Position numbers and translations under genes: made by a program. Under the pieces are notes generated by a model. It was not told where the DNA came from. It made no database searches and was given only the letters and a program-made list of their open reading frames with translations. From positions 1 to 7,008 of the forward strand of contig SLIE01000095.1 of NCBI GenBank assembly GCA_007135795.1: a DNA stretch of 7,008 nucleotides, read 5' to 3'. This DNA is from Desulfobacterales bacterium. GTDB lineage: Bacteria; Desulfobacterota; Desulfobacteria; Desulfobacterales; Desulfosalsimonadaceae. Positions 1-6,809 of the stretch are shown piece after piece. Every line of letters starts with the position of its first letter. Positions within the stretch are counted from its first letter, which is position 1.

Positions 1-2136
1 CAATTACAGGATTTCCTCGACTGGCGTTCCATGTCGAAGACTTTCCGGGCCATATCCCGGGAGATTGACCTGCCGGCACTGATTCAAACAATGATGAAAA
101 GTATCATTGAAAACGCAGGCGCCCAAAGGGGGGTACTGATTTTAATCCGGGATGGCGAGTTTTTTGTGGAAGCGGAAAACCGCATCGCCTGGGAAGGCGC
201 AATATTGACCAACGCCATACCCCTGACTGCATTTGTGACAGTGCCCGCAGAAATGATTACTTACGCTGCGCTTAAAACCCGTTCGGTTATCATCGGAGAT
301 GCCCGTGCCGGCCATCCCTTTTCAGAAGACCCTTATTTTGTCCGCGAGCAGAAAAAATCCGTTTTGTGCAGTCCCATTGTATACCAGGGAAAACTTAAAG
401 GCATCATCTACCTGGAAAATGATGCCGCCCCACGCATATTTACGAAAGACCGGGTCTTTGCGATCGAAACCCTTTCCTCTCAAGCGGCAATTTCACTTGA
501 AAATGCGCTTCTCTATAAACGATTGAAGGAATCAGAGAGCAATTATCGATCCATCTTTGAAAACGCGGTTGAAGGTATTTTTCAGATTACCCGGCAAGGG
601 ACCTTTATCAGCTTGAATCAAAGCCTTGCAAACATTTTGGGTTTTGATCATCCCGATGAAATTATCAAGTCCGGAACAAACGTTGCAAATCTCTTTTTTT
701 TCGATTCCAAACGTAAAAGGCTGTTTGCCCGGCAATTGAGTCGAACAGGGCAAATAAGAGATTTCGAAGGAAATGGAAAAAGAAAAGACGGTAGTGATTT
801 CTGGGTTTCCGTCTCTGTGCGGGCCGTTTTTGATGCATGGGGAAAAATAACCTCCTACGAAGGATCAGTCGTTGATATTTCCGAGCGAAAACAAAAAGAG
901 GAGGCTGTAAGGCAAAGAGAAGCCGCTGAGGCTTCCGCCCAGGCAAAAAGTGTCTTTCTGGCGAATATGAGCCATGAGATCAGAACCCCCTTGACCGCCA
1001 TTATTGGACTGAGCGAAGTCTCCCGCATAAACGGCATTGAAGGAAAACACAGATCTTGTGTCAGTAAAATTAACTATTGTGCGACAATGCTCCTTAGAAC
1101 AATAGATGATATACTTCATTTTTCAAAATTTGAAGCAGGCCGGGCAGAACTGGAAAATATTGATTTTTCGATATCTGACATAATTACGAACATGGAAGCC
1201 ATGTTCATACACCAGACTGCGGGGACAAATATCGAGCTGACCTTTATGATTTCAAACGACATCCCGCCGGTGCTCACCGGTGATCCCCTCCGATTGACCC
1301 AGGTCCTGACCAACCTCACAGGGAACGCTTTCAAATTTACTAAAAACGGGAGAATTACAATCGGTGCAAAATGTCGGTATTGTAAAGATAACATCGCGCG
1401 GCTGCACTTCTTTGTGTCCGATACCGGCATAGGCTTATGTGAAAAGACCATGCCACGACTTTTCGATGTCTTTTCCCAGGGGGACAACGCGGTCTCCCGA
1501 CACTACGGGGGAACCGGACTTGGCCTGGCCATCAGCAAAAGCATCGTAAACATGATGGGCGGCAGAATATGGGCAAAAAACAACCCGGATCGGGGTGCCG
1601 CTTTCCATTTCGAAATCAATACCGGATACCGGGGCAAGCCGGCGTACACCCTTGCGGCAAAAGCAGCTACGGATTCAACCATCGATACCACGCGAATTGA
1701 TACACATGGCCATACAGCAAATGAACTGCGGCTATTGTATGTTGACGACAACACTATCAACCGGGAGATCACTGCAGAAATTCTGAAAAATTCCGGCTAT
1801 ATCGTAGAAACGGCATCAAGTGGCGGAAACGCACTCAAAAAAATGATACGGAATCAGTATAATGCTATTTTGATGGATGTGCAGATGCCCGGCATGGATG
1901 GCTTTGAAACGACCAGGACAATCCGTGGGAGATCCGAAACCAGAAACACGGTCATTATTGGCATGAGCGCCCATGTTATGACGGGGTATCGTCAACAATG
2001 CATTGATGCAGGAATGACGGATTATATTCCCAAGCCTGTTGATATAAAGAAACTTCACACACTATTATCCCATTACCTGCCGGATAAAAACGGCCCTAAA
2101 ACATCAAACAAAAGCAATGAAATACAATATCATTAG
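1..2136 (+). CDS. Hybrid sensor histidine kinase (GAF-PAS-HisKA-HATPase-REC), 5' end outside window
   Basis: Membrane-free C-terminal part of a hybrid sensor kinase, expected to be cytosolic. Numbering from the codon at base 1 (711 visible residues): GAF about 30-168, PAS about 178-297, HisKA about 315-383 with phospho-acceptor His325 in an NMSHEIRTPL box, HATPase_c about 425-545 (Asn442 in the N box, DTGIG from Asp474, GGTGLGLAI from Gly503), and a receiver about 578-695 with acidic pair Asp582/Asp583, phospho-Asp626 (LMDVQMPGMDG) and Lys678. All catalytic residues look intact. The frame is open to base 1, and the residues before the first Met at base 31 fit the family, so that Met is internal. 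The GAF N-terminus (SIIENAGAQRGVLIL) is typical of giant proteins carrying an N-terminal Ser/Thr kinase and AAA ATPase module; that upstream part is inferred. There is no HPt domain, so any full phosphorelay needs a separate HPt protein. The signal sensed is unknown. Confidence 0.93.
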   Translation, partial: QLQDFLDWRSMSKTFRAISREIDLPALIQTMMKSIIENAGAQRGVLILIRDGEFFVEAENRIAWEGAILTNAIPLTAFVTVPAEMITYAALKTRSVIIGDARAGHPFSEDPYFVREQKKSVLCSPIVYQGKLKGIIYLENDAAPRIFTKDRVFAIETLSSQAAISLENALLYKRLKESESNYRSIFENAVEGIFQITRQGTFISLNQSLANILGFDHPDEIIKSGTNVANLFFFDSKRKRLFARQLSRTGQIRDFEGNGKRKDGSDFWVSVSVRAVFDAWGKITSYEGSVVDISERKQKEEAVRQREAAEASAQAKSVFLANMSHEIRTPLTAIIGLSEVSRINGIEGKHRSCVSKINYCATMLLRTIDDILHFSKFEAGRAELENIDFSISDIITNMEAMFIHQTAGTNIELTFMISNDIPPVLTGDPLRLTQVLTNLTGNAFKFTKNGRITIGAKCRYCKDNIARLHFFVSDTGIGLCEKTMPRLFDVFSQGDNAVSRHYGGTGLGLAISKSIVNMMGGRIWAKNNPDRGAAFHFEINTGYRGKPAYTLAAKAATDSTIDTTRIDTHGHTANELRLLYVDDNTINREITAEILKNSGYIVETASSGGNALKKMIRNQYNAILMDVQMPGMDGFETTRTIRGRSETRNTVIIGMSAHVMTGYRQQCIDAGMTDYIPKPVDIKKLHTLLSHYLPDKNGPKTSNKSNEIQYH

Positions 2137-2280
2137 ATGTAATAGATGTAATACAGGCTTCCAAATGTATGCATGCAATTAATCCGACACCATTCAGGAC
2201 TGAGTTTTTCTACAGCAATCATGAATTAATCTACTGTAAGCGACGCGTCAGGACCGGATAAAATTTTTTTGAGACGGATT

Positions 2281-2333
2281 GCAGTAGTATTTATCTTTAC
2301 TTCCTTTAAAGGAAAATTGTAAAATACTATTGC
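2281..2333. repeat. 53-bp imperfect inverted repeat (long hairpin)
   Basis: Outer arms gcagtagtattt (2281-2292) and aaatactattgc (2322-2333) pair at 11 of 12 positions. The centre is a perfect 14-bp palindrome, ttcctttaaaggaa (2301-2314). The two parts are nearly concentric and could form one long hairpin with a few internal mismatches. It has no GC-rich stem or following T-run, so it is not a textbook intrinsic terminator. It could be an operator for a dimeric regulator, a transcript 3' end for the kinase gene, or a remnant of a small palindromic element. Confidence 0.65.
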
Positions 2334-2410
2334 ATGTTCTTTTAGATTTTGATAATTCCATATTCCTAATAGAATTATTCTCTCCGCCAGGATACCGACA
2401 ATAACGGCGG

Positions 2411-2440
2411 TTAACAATTATGTGCATAAAAAATTAGTAT
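2411..2440 (+). promoter_or_regulatory. Candidate sigma-70 promoter for the winged-helix gene
   Basis: TTAACA at 2411-2416 (5 of 6 to the -35 consensus) lies 18 bp before TAGTAT at 2435-2440 (4 of 6 to the -10 consensus). Transcription would start near 2447, about 60 bases before the ATG at 2510. In AT-rich DNA such matches are common, so this is only a candidate. Confidence 0.3.
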
Positions 2441-2494
2441 TAAATGTAGATTATTTCTATCTAACCAAATAATCGTTAAATGCAATCAGGAAAC

Positions 2495-2500
2495 AGGTGG
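2495..2500 (+). promoter_or_regulatory. Ribosome binding site that decides the start at 2510
   Basis: aggtgg lies 9 bases before the ATG at 2510. The in-frame ATG at 2480, 10 codons earlier, has no Shine-Dalgarno match before it, and its extra residues would include this site. The start at 2510 is therefore preferred. Confidence 0.65.
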
Positions 2501-2509
2501 AAAAAGATT

Positions 2510-3100
2510 ATGAAAAGAGAAAAGAAAACCAGCAGTGAATTGATCGTCGATGCCCTGCGAACAGGAAAAGAGTTGAAATTGTCTGAAATAACGGAGCTTA
2601 TGTCTCAATACACGGGCACGGATATCAAGATCCAGAATGTTTCCAGCACCATGGCCAAGTTGAGTGATAGCGAAAAAACCGAGATAGGCTATTTTATAAG
2701 CCGCGATAAAACCAAACGGGGATATGTCTATAAATTGGCAAACGAGGCCATGGAACTTTCTCCGGAGCAGACATACGGTCTTATTCGTAAAGTAGGCAAA
2801 GACCGGTTCAAGTTAAATGATGCCCTCGAAAAAGTGCCGTCCCTGAAAAAATACGTGAAGGGACAGGTTGTCAAGCGGACCCGGCGCGTAAAAAAGAATC
2901 AGGACAAAAAAGAGATCGTATCAGAGCCGAATCAAAATCCAATAGAAAACCCACCGGCGATTTCCTTTTCAATTGAATCGTCACAAACAGAAAAAAACAC
3001 ACTGCCCTCTGATCCCGTCGCCATGGTCCTGCAGTTATTCAAGGATGGCAACCTGAACGTAAATCTCAACATCAATATCCGGTTTATCGGATTCGAATAA
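2510..3100 (+). CDS. Uncharacterised 196-residue protein with probable winged-helix N-terminus
   Basis: I do not recognise a named family. Residues about 9-76 read like a winged helix: a first helix (ELIVDALRTG), a second (LSEITELMSQY), a recognition-like helix (QNVSSTMAKLSD) and a wing ending in RGYVYKLA. A second small helical segment follows at about 83-116 (LSPEQTYGLIRKVGKD, then DALEKVPSLKKYV). Next come a very basic stretch at 119-134 (KRTRRVKK), a low-complexity Asn/Pro/Ser linker to about 165, and a C-terminal tail of alternating residues (NLNVNLNINIRF) that should form an amphipathic beta strand, possibly for dimerisation. No signal peptide or membrane segment is seen. A DNA-binding or regulatory role is an inference from the fold guess and basic linker. 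It is probably transcribed alone: the kinase gene ends 373 bp earlier and thrS converges 11 bp after its stop. Confidence 0.8.
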   Translation: MKREKKTSSELIVDALRTGKELKLSEITELMSQYTGTDIKIQNVSSTMAKLSDSEKTEIGYFISRDKTKRGYVYKLANEAMELSPEQTYGLIRKVGKDRFKLNDALEKVPSLKKYVKGQVVKRTRRVKKNQDKKEIVSEPNQNPIENPPAISFSIESSQTEKNTLPSDPVAMVLQLFKDGNLNVNLNINIRFIGFE

Positions 3101-3111
3101 AAGCCTTGTCA

Positions 3112-5028
3112 TCAAAATATGCCGTCCACGGGATCCTGCCTGCGGGCGGTGATATTTTCCGCAATCCCACGAATAAAACCATCCTGCTCAACACCGTAAC
3201 GCACCTTGCCGTCCAAAGTCCGGATGGCAAGGGTCTTTGCATCTTTTTCTTTTTCGCCAACCGTTATGATCAGGGGAATTTGCAATAGCTGCGCTTCCCG
3301 AACCTTGCGATTCAGGCTTTCAGTGCGATCATCGACAGCAGATCGTATCCCCGCTGTTTTAAAGCGCTTGTTTACTTCACCGGCGTAGGATGCCAGGGAA
3401 TCGTTGATGGGAAGGATAATTGCCTGAACAGGGGCGAGCCACAAGGGAAATTTGCCTGCGTAATGTTCCACCAGAATCCCCAGGAAACGCTCGATGGAAC
3501 CAAAGATTACCCGGTGTATCATTACCGGCCGATGCTTTTCATTATCCTCCCCAATGTAAGAAAGACCAAATCGCTCCGGCAATGACATATCAAGCTGGAT
3601 TGTGCCGCACTGCCAGGTTCTTCCGATAGCATCCTTGATATGGATATCGATCTTCGGCCCATAAAAAGCACCATCTCCATCGTTTACCGTGTAATCTGCA
3701 CCGTAGGCCTCAAGCGCCGCACTCAGACCGGAAGTTGCCTGCTCCCACTGGGCGTCGGTTCCTATCGACTTTGCGGGCCGGGTTGAAAGCTCCATGTAAA
3801 AACCAAGACCAAAGGTGGAATACATCCGCTCCACAAGTTTCAAAACGTCAAGGATTTCGCCCTCGATCATCTCCGGCGTCATAAAGATATGCGCATCGTC
3901 CTGGTGAAAGGCCCTTACCCGGAAAAGGCCGGAAAGGACGCCCGAAAGCTCATGCCGGTGTACCAGGCCAACTTCCGCGGCCCTTATCGGCAGGTCTTTA
4001 TACGAATGCCGCTTCCGCTTGTACAAAAGCATCCCTCCGGGGCAGTTCATGGGTTTGATGGCGGATTCCGTCTCATCGATGACGAGTGTGTACATGTTTT
4101 CCCGATAATTCTCCCAGTGACCGCTTTCTTCCCACAGGCTCCGGTTCAATATCAACGGCGTTTTTGTTTCCACGTAACCCGCGACGCGGTGCTCCTCGCG
4201 CCAATATTCCAGCAGGGCATTCCAAAGCTCCATCCCGTTGGGATGAAAAAAGGGCATTCCCGGCGCCTGGTCGCTGAAGGAATAAAGATCCAGGGCAGTC
4301 CCTATTTTCCGGTGATCGCGTTTTTTTGCTTCCTCAACAAATTGCAGATATGCGTTCAGGCTCTTTTTATCGAAAAACGCAGTACCATAAACGCGCTGCA
4401 ACTGCGGCCGCGCCGGATCACCCCGCCAATAGGCACCTGAAACCTTCAAAAGTTTAAACGCTTTTATAAAGCCGGTGTGGGGCAAGTGCGGTCCCCGGCA
4501 CAGATCGGTAAAATCCCCCTGGACATAAAATGATATGGTCCCATCGTCAAGCTCTGAGATAATCTCCTGCTTGTAAGGATCATTTTTGTAAAAATCGAGT
4601 GCTTCAGCCTTGGAGACCTCCTCACGTTTGATGGGAAGTTTATCCTTGACAATTCGTTTCATCTCCGCTTCTATCTTCGGAAAATCCTCCTCAGATATGG
4701 GCTTCATGTCAAAATCATAATAAAAACCATTTTCAATGACCGGACCGATGGTCAGTATGGCATCGCTGTAAAGATTGCACACCGCTTGCGCCATCACATG
4801 CGCTGCGGTGTGTCGCAAAACATCGAGGGCTTCCGGGTCCTTTTGCGTAATAAACCGTATCTTTGCATCACCACGTATAATGTGCTGCATATCCAATTTG
4901 TTGCCGTTTACTTCCATTGCCACGCAATTTCCGGCAAATCCCTCAGAAATAGCCCGGGCAACGGTAAAGCCGTCCACGGGTTCTTCAAATTGTTTTTCGG
5001 TATTATCCGGCAATGTTATATTGATCAT
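3112..5028 (-). CDS. thrS: Threonyl-tRNA synthetase
   Basis: Cytosolic class II synthetase that charges tRNA-Thr with threonine using ATP. It has 638 residues from the chosen start, normal for the bacterial enzyme (642 in E. coli). Domains in order: TGS about 1-60; N2 editing domain with His73 and His77 (RHTAAH) plus Cys177 and His181 (CRGPH), which removes serine from mischarged tRNA; catalytic core about 240-535 with zinc ligands Cys329 (MNCPGG), His380 (HQDDAHIF) and His505 (MIHRVIFGS), motif 2 around HRHELSG, and motif 3 at GSIERF; anticodon-binding domain about 535-635. Nothing is missing. The frame stays open 68 codons upstream to 5232, but MINITLPD is the usual family N-terminus, with a weak AGTGGA site 6 bases before it. 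Its stop faces the neighbouring gene's stop across 11 bp. No infC, rpmI or rplT follows, unlike in many bacteria. Confidence 0.98.
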   Translation of the reverse strand: MINITLPDNTEKQFEEPVDGFTVARAISEGFAGNCVAMEVNGNKLDMQHIIRGDAKIRFITQKDPEALDVLRHTAAHVMAQAVCNLYSDAILTIGPVIENGFYYDFDMKPISEEDFPKIEAEMKRIVKDKLPIKREEVSKAEALDFYKNDPYKQEIISELDDGTISFYVQGDFTDLCRGPHLPHTGFIKAFKLLKVSGAYWRGDPARPQLQRVYGTAFFDKKSLNAYLQFVEEAKKRDHRKIGTALDLYSFSDQAPGMPFFHPNGMELWNALLEYWREEHRVAGYVETKTPLILNRSLWEESGHWENYRENMYTLVIDETESAIKPMNCPGGMLLYKRKRHSYKDLPIRAAEVGLVHRHELSGVLSGLFRVRAFHQDDAHIFMTPEMIEGEILDVLKLVERMYSTFGLGFYMELSTRPAKSIGTDAQWEQATSGLSAALEAYGADYTVNDGDGAFYGPKIDIHIKDAIGRTWQCGTIQLDMSLPERFGLSYIGEDNEKHRPVMIHRVIFGSIERFLGILVEHYAGKFPLWLAPVQAIILPINDSLASYAGEVNKRFKTAGIRSAVDDRTESLNRKVREAQLLQIPLIITVGEKEKDAKTLAIRTLDGKVRYGVEQDGFIRGIAENITARRQDPVDGIF

Positions 5029-5166
5029 TGACTGTCCACTTATAATACTTAATTTAATAGGTAAATAATCAGGCATTGCTGCCCGGCGCGAAAAACCTGC
5101 GCTGCGACGCTTCACTAATATGAACGAAATTAAAAACCTTGCGTTTACTTTTTTATTGGTACACGT

Positions 5167-5195
5167 TATGTAAGCAACTTGTTCCTGCCGGTCAA
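5167..5195 (-). promoter_or_regulatory. Candidate sigma-70 promoter for thrS
   Basis: On the minus strand TTGACC (5190-5195, 5 of 6 to the -35 consensus) is followed after 17 bp by TACATA (5167-5172, a weak -10). Transcription would begin near 5160, leaving a leader of about 130 bases before the ATG at 5028. That is long enough for leader control of the type known for thrS in other bacteria. The weak -10 keeps confidence low. Confidence 0.3.
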
Positions 5196-5262
5196 GAAAA
5201 AAGTCTTGCCGACACAATGTCTTGTTTGCCAATTCTGATGCGTTCGTAAAAAGTGACGATCA

Positions 5263-5410
5263 GACGGCTTTATAAAAAGCCCAAGATCAAGGCTTGCTCA
5301 AAATCGAAGAATGCAGAGCACTTAAGCGTATGTGTATGTCTACAAGGCGTAAGCCGCAATTTCTGAGGGATTGCGCGTAACGCAGATACTGGACTTTTTA
5401 CAAAGCCGTG
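5263..5410 (-). repeat. Palindromic intergenic repeat, copy A (148 bp, inverted relative to copy B)
   Basis: Ends are inverted repeats: gacggctttataaaaag (5263-5279) against the complement of 5394-5410, 15 of 17 matching. Read on the minus strand it aligns with copy B at 6648-6772: the first 50 bases match at 44 positions and the last 64 at 56, with a central 23-bp insertion in copy A. That central part itself partly repeats, in inverse order, the gcgttacgcgcaat segment. Similarity to copy B's flank continues outside, to about 5238. No transposase is encoded, so it resembles a MITE-like or REP-like non-autonomous element. Confidence 0.8.
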
Positions 5411-5483
5411 AATTCGCACTGCCGGATCTTCAAGCAAGAATAAATAAATCAAGAACCTGCATTTTGCCACCGCAACCCTTAAT

Positions 5484-5489
5484 TAGAAT
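5484..5489 (+). promoter_or_regulatory. Candidate -10 box just upstream of the ribonuclease D start
   Basis: TAGAAT matches the -10 consensus at 5 of 6 positions and ends only 8 bases before the ATG at 5498. A transcript starting the usual 6-7 bases after it would have almost no leader. No Shine-Dalgarno sequence precedes this ATG, which fits. No good -35 box lies at 16-18 bp spacing, so the call is tentative. Confidence 0.25.
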
Positions 5490-5497
5490 TTAAATTT

Positions 5498-6643
5498 ATG
5501 GTAACTGAAACACCTGTCTATATAAACACAGCCGAAGGGCTTGAAAAAGCGGTTCAAAAACTGGTCCGTGCAAGCATCGTGGCCGTAGATCTGGAAGCTG
5601 ATTCAATGTATCACTTCGAAGAAAAAGTATGCCTCCTCCAGATGGCGACGGACAAATCCTGCTTTATCATCGACCCGTTGGCACTGCCGGATATGTCACC
5701 ACTTGAGCCCATATTTTCCGACAGTTCCATCATCAAGATTTTTCATGGATCCGATTATGACGTTCGCAGTCTTTTCAGGGATTTTGGATTTCGAGTTGAA
5801 AATCTTTTTGACACGGAGCTGGCCTGTCGCTTTCTTGGCTATCCCCGCTCCAGCCTGGAAGCCGTCCTTAAATTGCACTATGACGTGATCCTTGACAAGA
5901 AATACCAAAAAAAGGATTGGTCCATAAGACCCCTGCCGGATGAGATGATTTCATACGCGGCTGATGACGTACGATACCTGGTCGATTTATACCAGCATAT
6001 AAGCAAGGCACTATCCGAAAAAAAACGGCTTGAATGGGCACTTGAAACCTGCGAGGGGATTTCCCAGATCAGGCCGGGAGAAAACATTGACGTTGATCGC
6101 CCGCTTTTTATGACCATTAAAGGCTCCGGCAGACTCGACGCCAGGAGCCTGGCCGTACTCGAAAACCTGGCGTTATTCCGCCAGGAAGCGGCAAAAAAAA
6201 AGGACCGGCCCCCGTATAAGGTAATCAGCAACACGGCTATCCTGGAAATCGCACGATTCAAACCTGAAAGCACCCTTCAACTCAATCGATCCGGTCTATT
6301 GAGCAAAAAACAAACCCAGATGTACGGCGATATAATTATAAAAGCGGTTTTAGCGGCACTTGAAATTCCGGAGGAAAATTTGCCCCGGTATCCGAAAATC
6401 ATAAAAAGCCCCTCATCCGCTGCTGTCAGTCGAAAAAAAAAAAAAAAAAAAAAATGGAGGGAACGTAAAGCCAAACAGCTTGAAATGGATCCATCCATGC
6501 TCATTAACAACACGGCCATTAAAAAAATTGCCAAACAGGAACCAAAGACTCTCCCTGAACTGAAAGCCGTTGAAATACTGAAAAACTGGCAGGTTGAAAC
6601 CTTTGGCGAACAGTGGATCAACACGATTGTAAAAACGGCATAA
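5498..6643 (+). CDS. rnd: Ribonuclease D (DEDDy 3'-5' exoribonuclease with two HRDC domains)
   Basis: Cytosolic exoribonuclease expected to trim the 3' ends of tRNA precursors and other small RNAs using two metal ions. It has 381 residues, close to E. coli RNase D (375). The exonuclease domain (about 5-175) carries all DEDDy residues: Asp31 and Glu33 (VAVDLEADS), Asp88 (HGSDYDV), Tyr153 and Asp157 (YAADDVRYL). HRDC 1 spans about 213-290. HRDC 2, about 317-380, is shorter and begins at WRERKAKQLEMDPS. Residues 313-319 are seven lysines read from an unbroken run of 22 A (6433-6454) at the start of HRDC 2. The gene also has A8 (6018-6025), A9 (6193-6201) and two A7 runs. The ATG at 5498 has no Shine-Dalgarno site, but the N-terminus fits the family. 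The gene is bracketed by inverted copies of one repeat and appears monocistronic. Confidence 0.95.
   Translation: MVTETPVYINTAEGLEKAVQKLVRASIVAVDLEADSMYHFEEKVCLLQMATDKSCFIIDPLALPDMSPLEPIFSDSSIIKIFHGSDYDVRSLFRDFGFRVENLFDTELACRFLGYPRSSLEAVLKLHYDVILDKKYQKKDWSIRPLPDEMISYAADDVRYLVDLYQHISKALSEKKRLEWALETCEGISQIRPGENIDVDRPLFMTIKGSGRLDARSLAVLENLALFRQEAAKKKDRPPYKVISNTAILEIARFKPESTLQLNRSGLLSKKQTQMYGDIIIKAVLAALEIPEENLPRYPKIIKSPSSAAVSRKKKKKKKWRERKAKQLEMDPSMLINNTAIKKIAKQEPKTLPELKAVEILKNWQVETFGEQWINTIVKTA
6433..6454 (+). repeat. Homopolymer tract of 22 A inside the ribonuclease D gene
   Basis: An uninterrupted A22 run lies within codons 312-319. In the sequence as given it keeps the frame: CGA, then seven AAA codons, then TGG. 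Gain of one A would give four new codons after the lysines and then TAA at 6466-6468. Loss of one A would give 36 unrelated codons ending at TGA 6561-6563. Either change removes HRDC 2 while leaving the nuclease domain and HRDC 1 intact. Confidence 0.9.
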
Positions 6644-6647
6644 TTTT

Positions 6648-6772
6648 GACGGTTTCGTAAAAAGACCAATATCTGCGTTACGCGCAATCTCTCAGAATCT
6701 CACGTACACTTAAGTACTCTGCATTCTTCGAGATTGCGCAAGCCTTGATCTTGAACTTTTTACAAAACCGTC
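6648..6772 (+). repeat. Palindromic intergenic repeat, copy B (125 bp)
   Basis: Terminal inverted repeats gacggtttcgtaaaaag (6648-6664) and its partner at 6756-6772 match at 16 of 17 positions. A perfect inner pair, gcgcaatctc (6682-6691) and gagattgcgc (6730-6739), and the central palindrome acttaagt (6708-6715) make the whole unit a nested palindrome. It starts 4 bp after the ribonuclease D stop codon and could fold at the transcript end, protecting or terminating it. It is the reverse-oriented relative of copy A at 5263-5410. Confidence 0.85.
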
Positions 6773-6779
6773 TGGCTGC

Positions 6780-6809
6780 GACTTTTTACGAGTCCATCAA
6801 TTTTGATGG
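6780..6809. repeat. 30-bp direct repeat, first copy, with internal hairpin
   Basis: Matches 6921-6950 at 26 of 30 positions, 141 bp apart. Within this copy, ccatcaa and ttgatgg (6794-6809) form a perfect 7-bp inverted repeat around a 2-base loop. The start (gactttttacga) also resembles the outer flank of copy A read in reverse (5244-5255), so it seems to be part of the same repeat family. Confidence 0.75.

Larger units (their letters stand above)
2137..2509. other. AT-rich intergenic region, 373 bp
   Basis: No convincing gene. It starts with two tandem copies of the 9-mer agatgtaat (2135-2152, overlapping the kinase stop codon), followed by the inverted repeat at 2281-2333, a candidate promoter at 2411-2440 and the ribosome binding site of the next gene. 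No hairpin followed by a T-run marks a clear terminator just after the kinase gene. Confidence 0.7.
5029..5497. other. Intergenic region between divergent thrS and ribonuclease D genes, 469 bp
   Basis: Holds the thrS leader and candidate promoter (about 5029-5195), the palindromic repeat at 5263-5410, and an AT-rich 85-bp segment just before the ribonuclease D start. Translations of the leader and of the repeat give no family-like protein. I see no T-box: the leader has no recognisable specifier stem or antiterminator, and no translational operator can be assigned by eye. Confidence 0.65.

Noticed and set aside
2226..2417. Minus-strand open frame of 63 codons in the gap after the kinase gene
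   Set aside because: It starts at TTG with no ribosome binding site, crosses the inverted repeat at 2281-2333, and the product resembles nothing I know.
2480..2509. Earlier in-frame ATG for the winged-helix gene
   Set aside because: No Shine-Dalgarno site precedes it, whereas aggtgg is well placed for the ATG at 2510.
3889..4440. 183-codon plus-strand open frame within thrS
   Set aside because: It is antisense to the conserved catalytic and editing domains of thrS and has no family-like features.
5029..5232. N-terminal extension of thrS by 68 codons
   Set aside because: The frame is open, but the residues do not fit the family, which begins at the TGS domain (MINITLPD). The stretch also contains the likely promoter and leader.
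5270..5470. 66-codon minus-strand open frame in front of the ribonuclease D gene
   Set aside because: Most of it is the palindromic repeat (copy A), so an open frame there is a by-product of repeat composition.
6277..6687. 136-codon minus-strand open frame with a polyphenylalanine stretch
   Set aside because: It is antisense to ribonuclease D; the phenylalanines are the reverse of the A22 tract, and the frame runs into repeat copy B.
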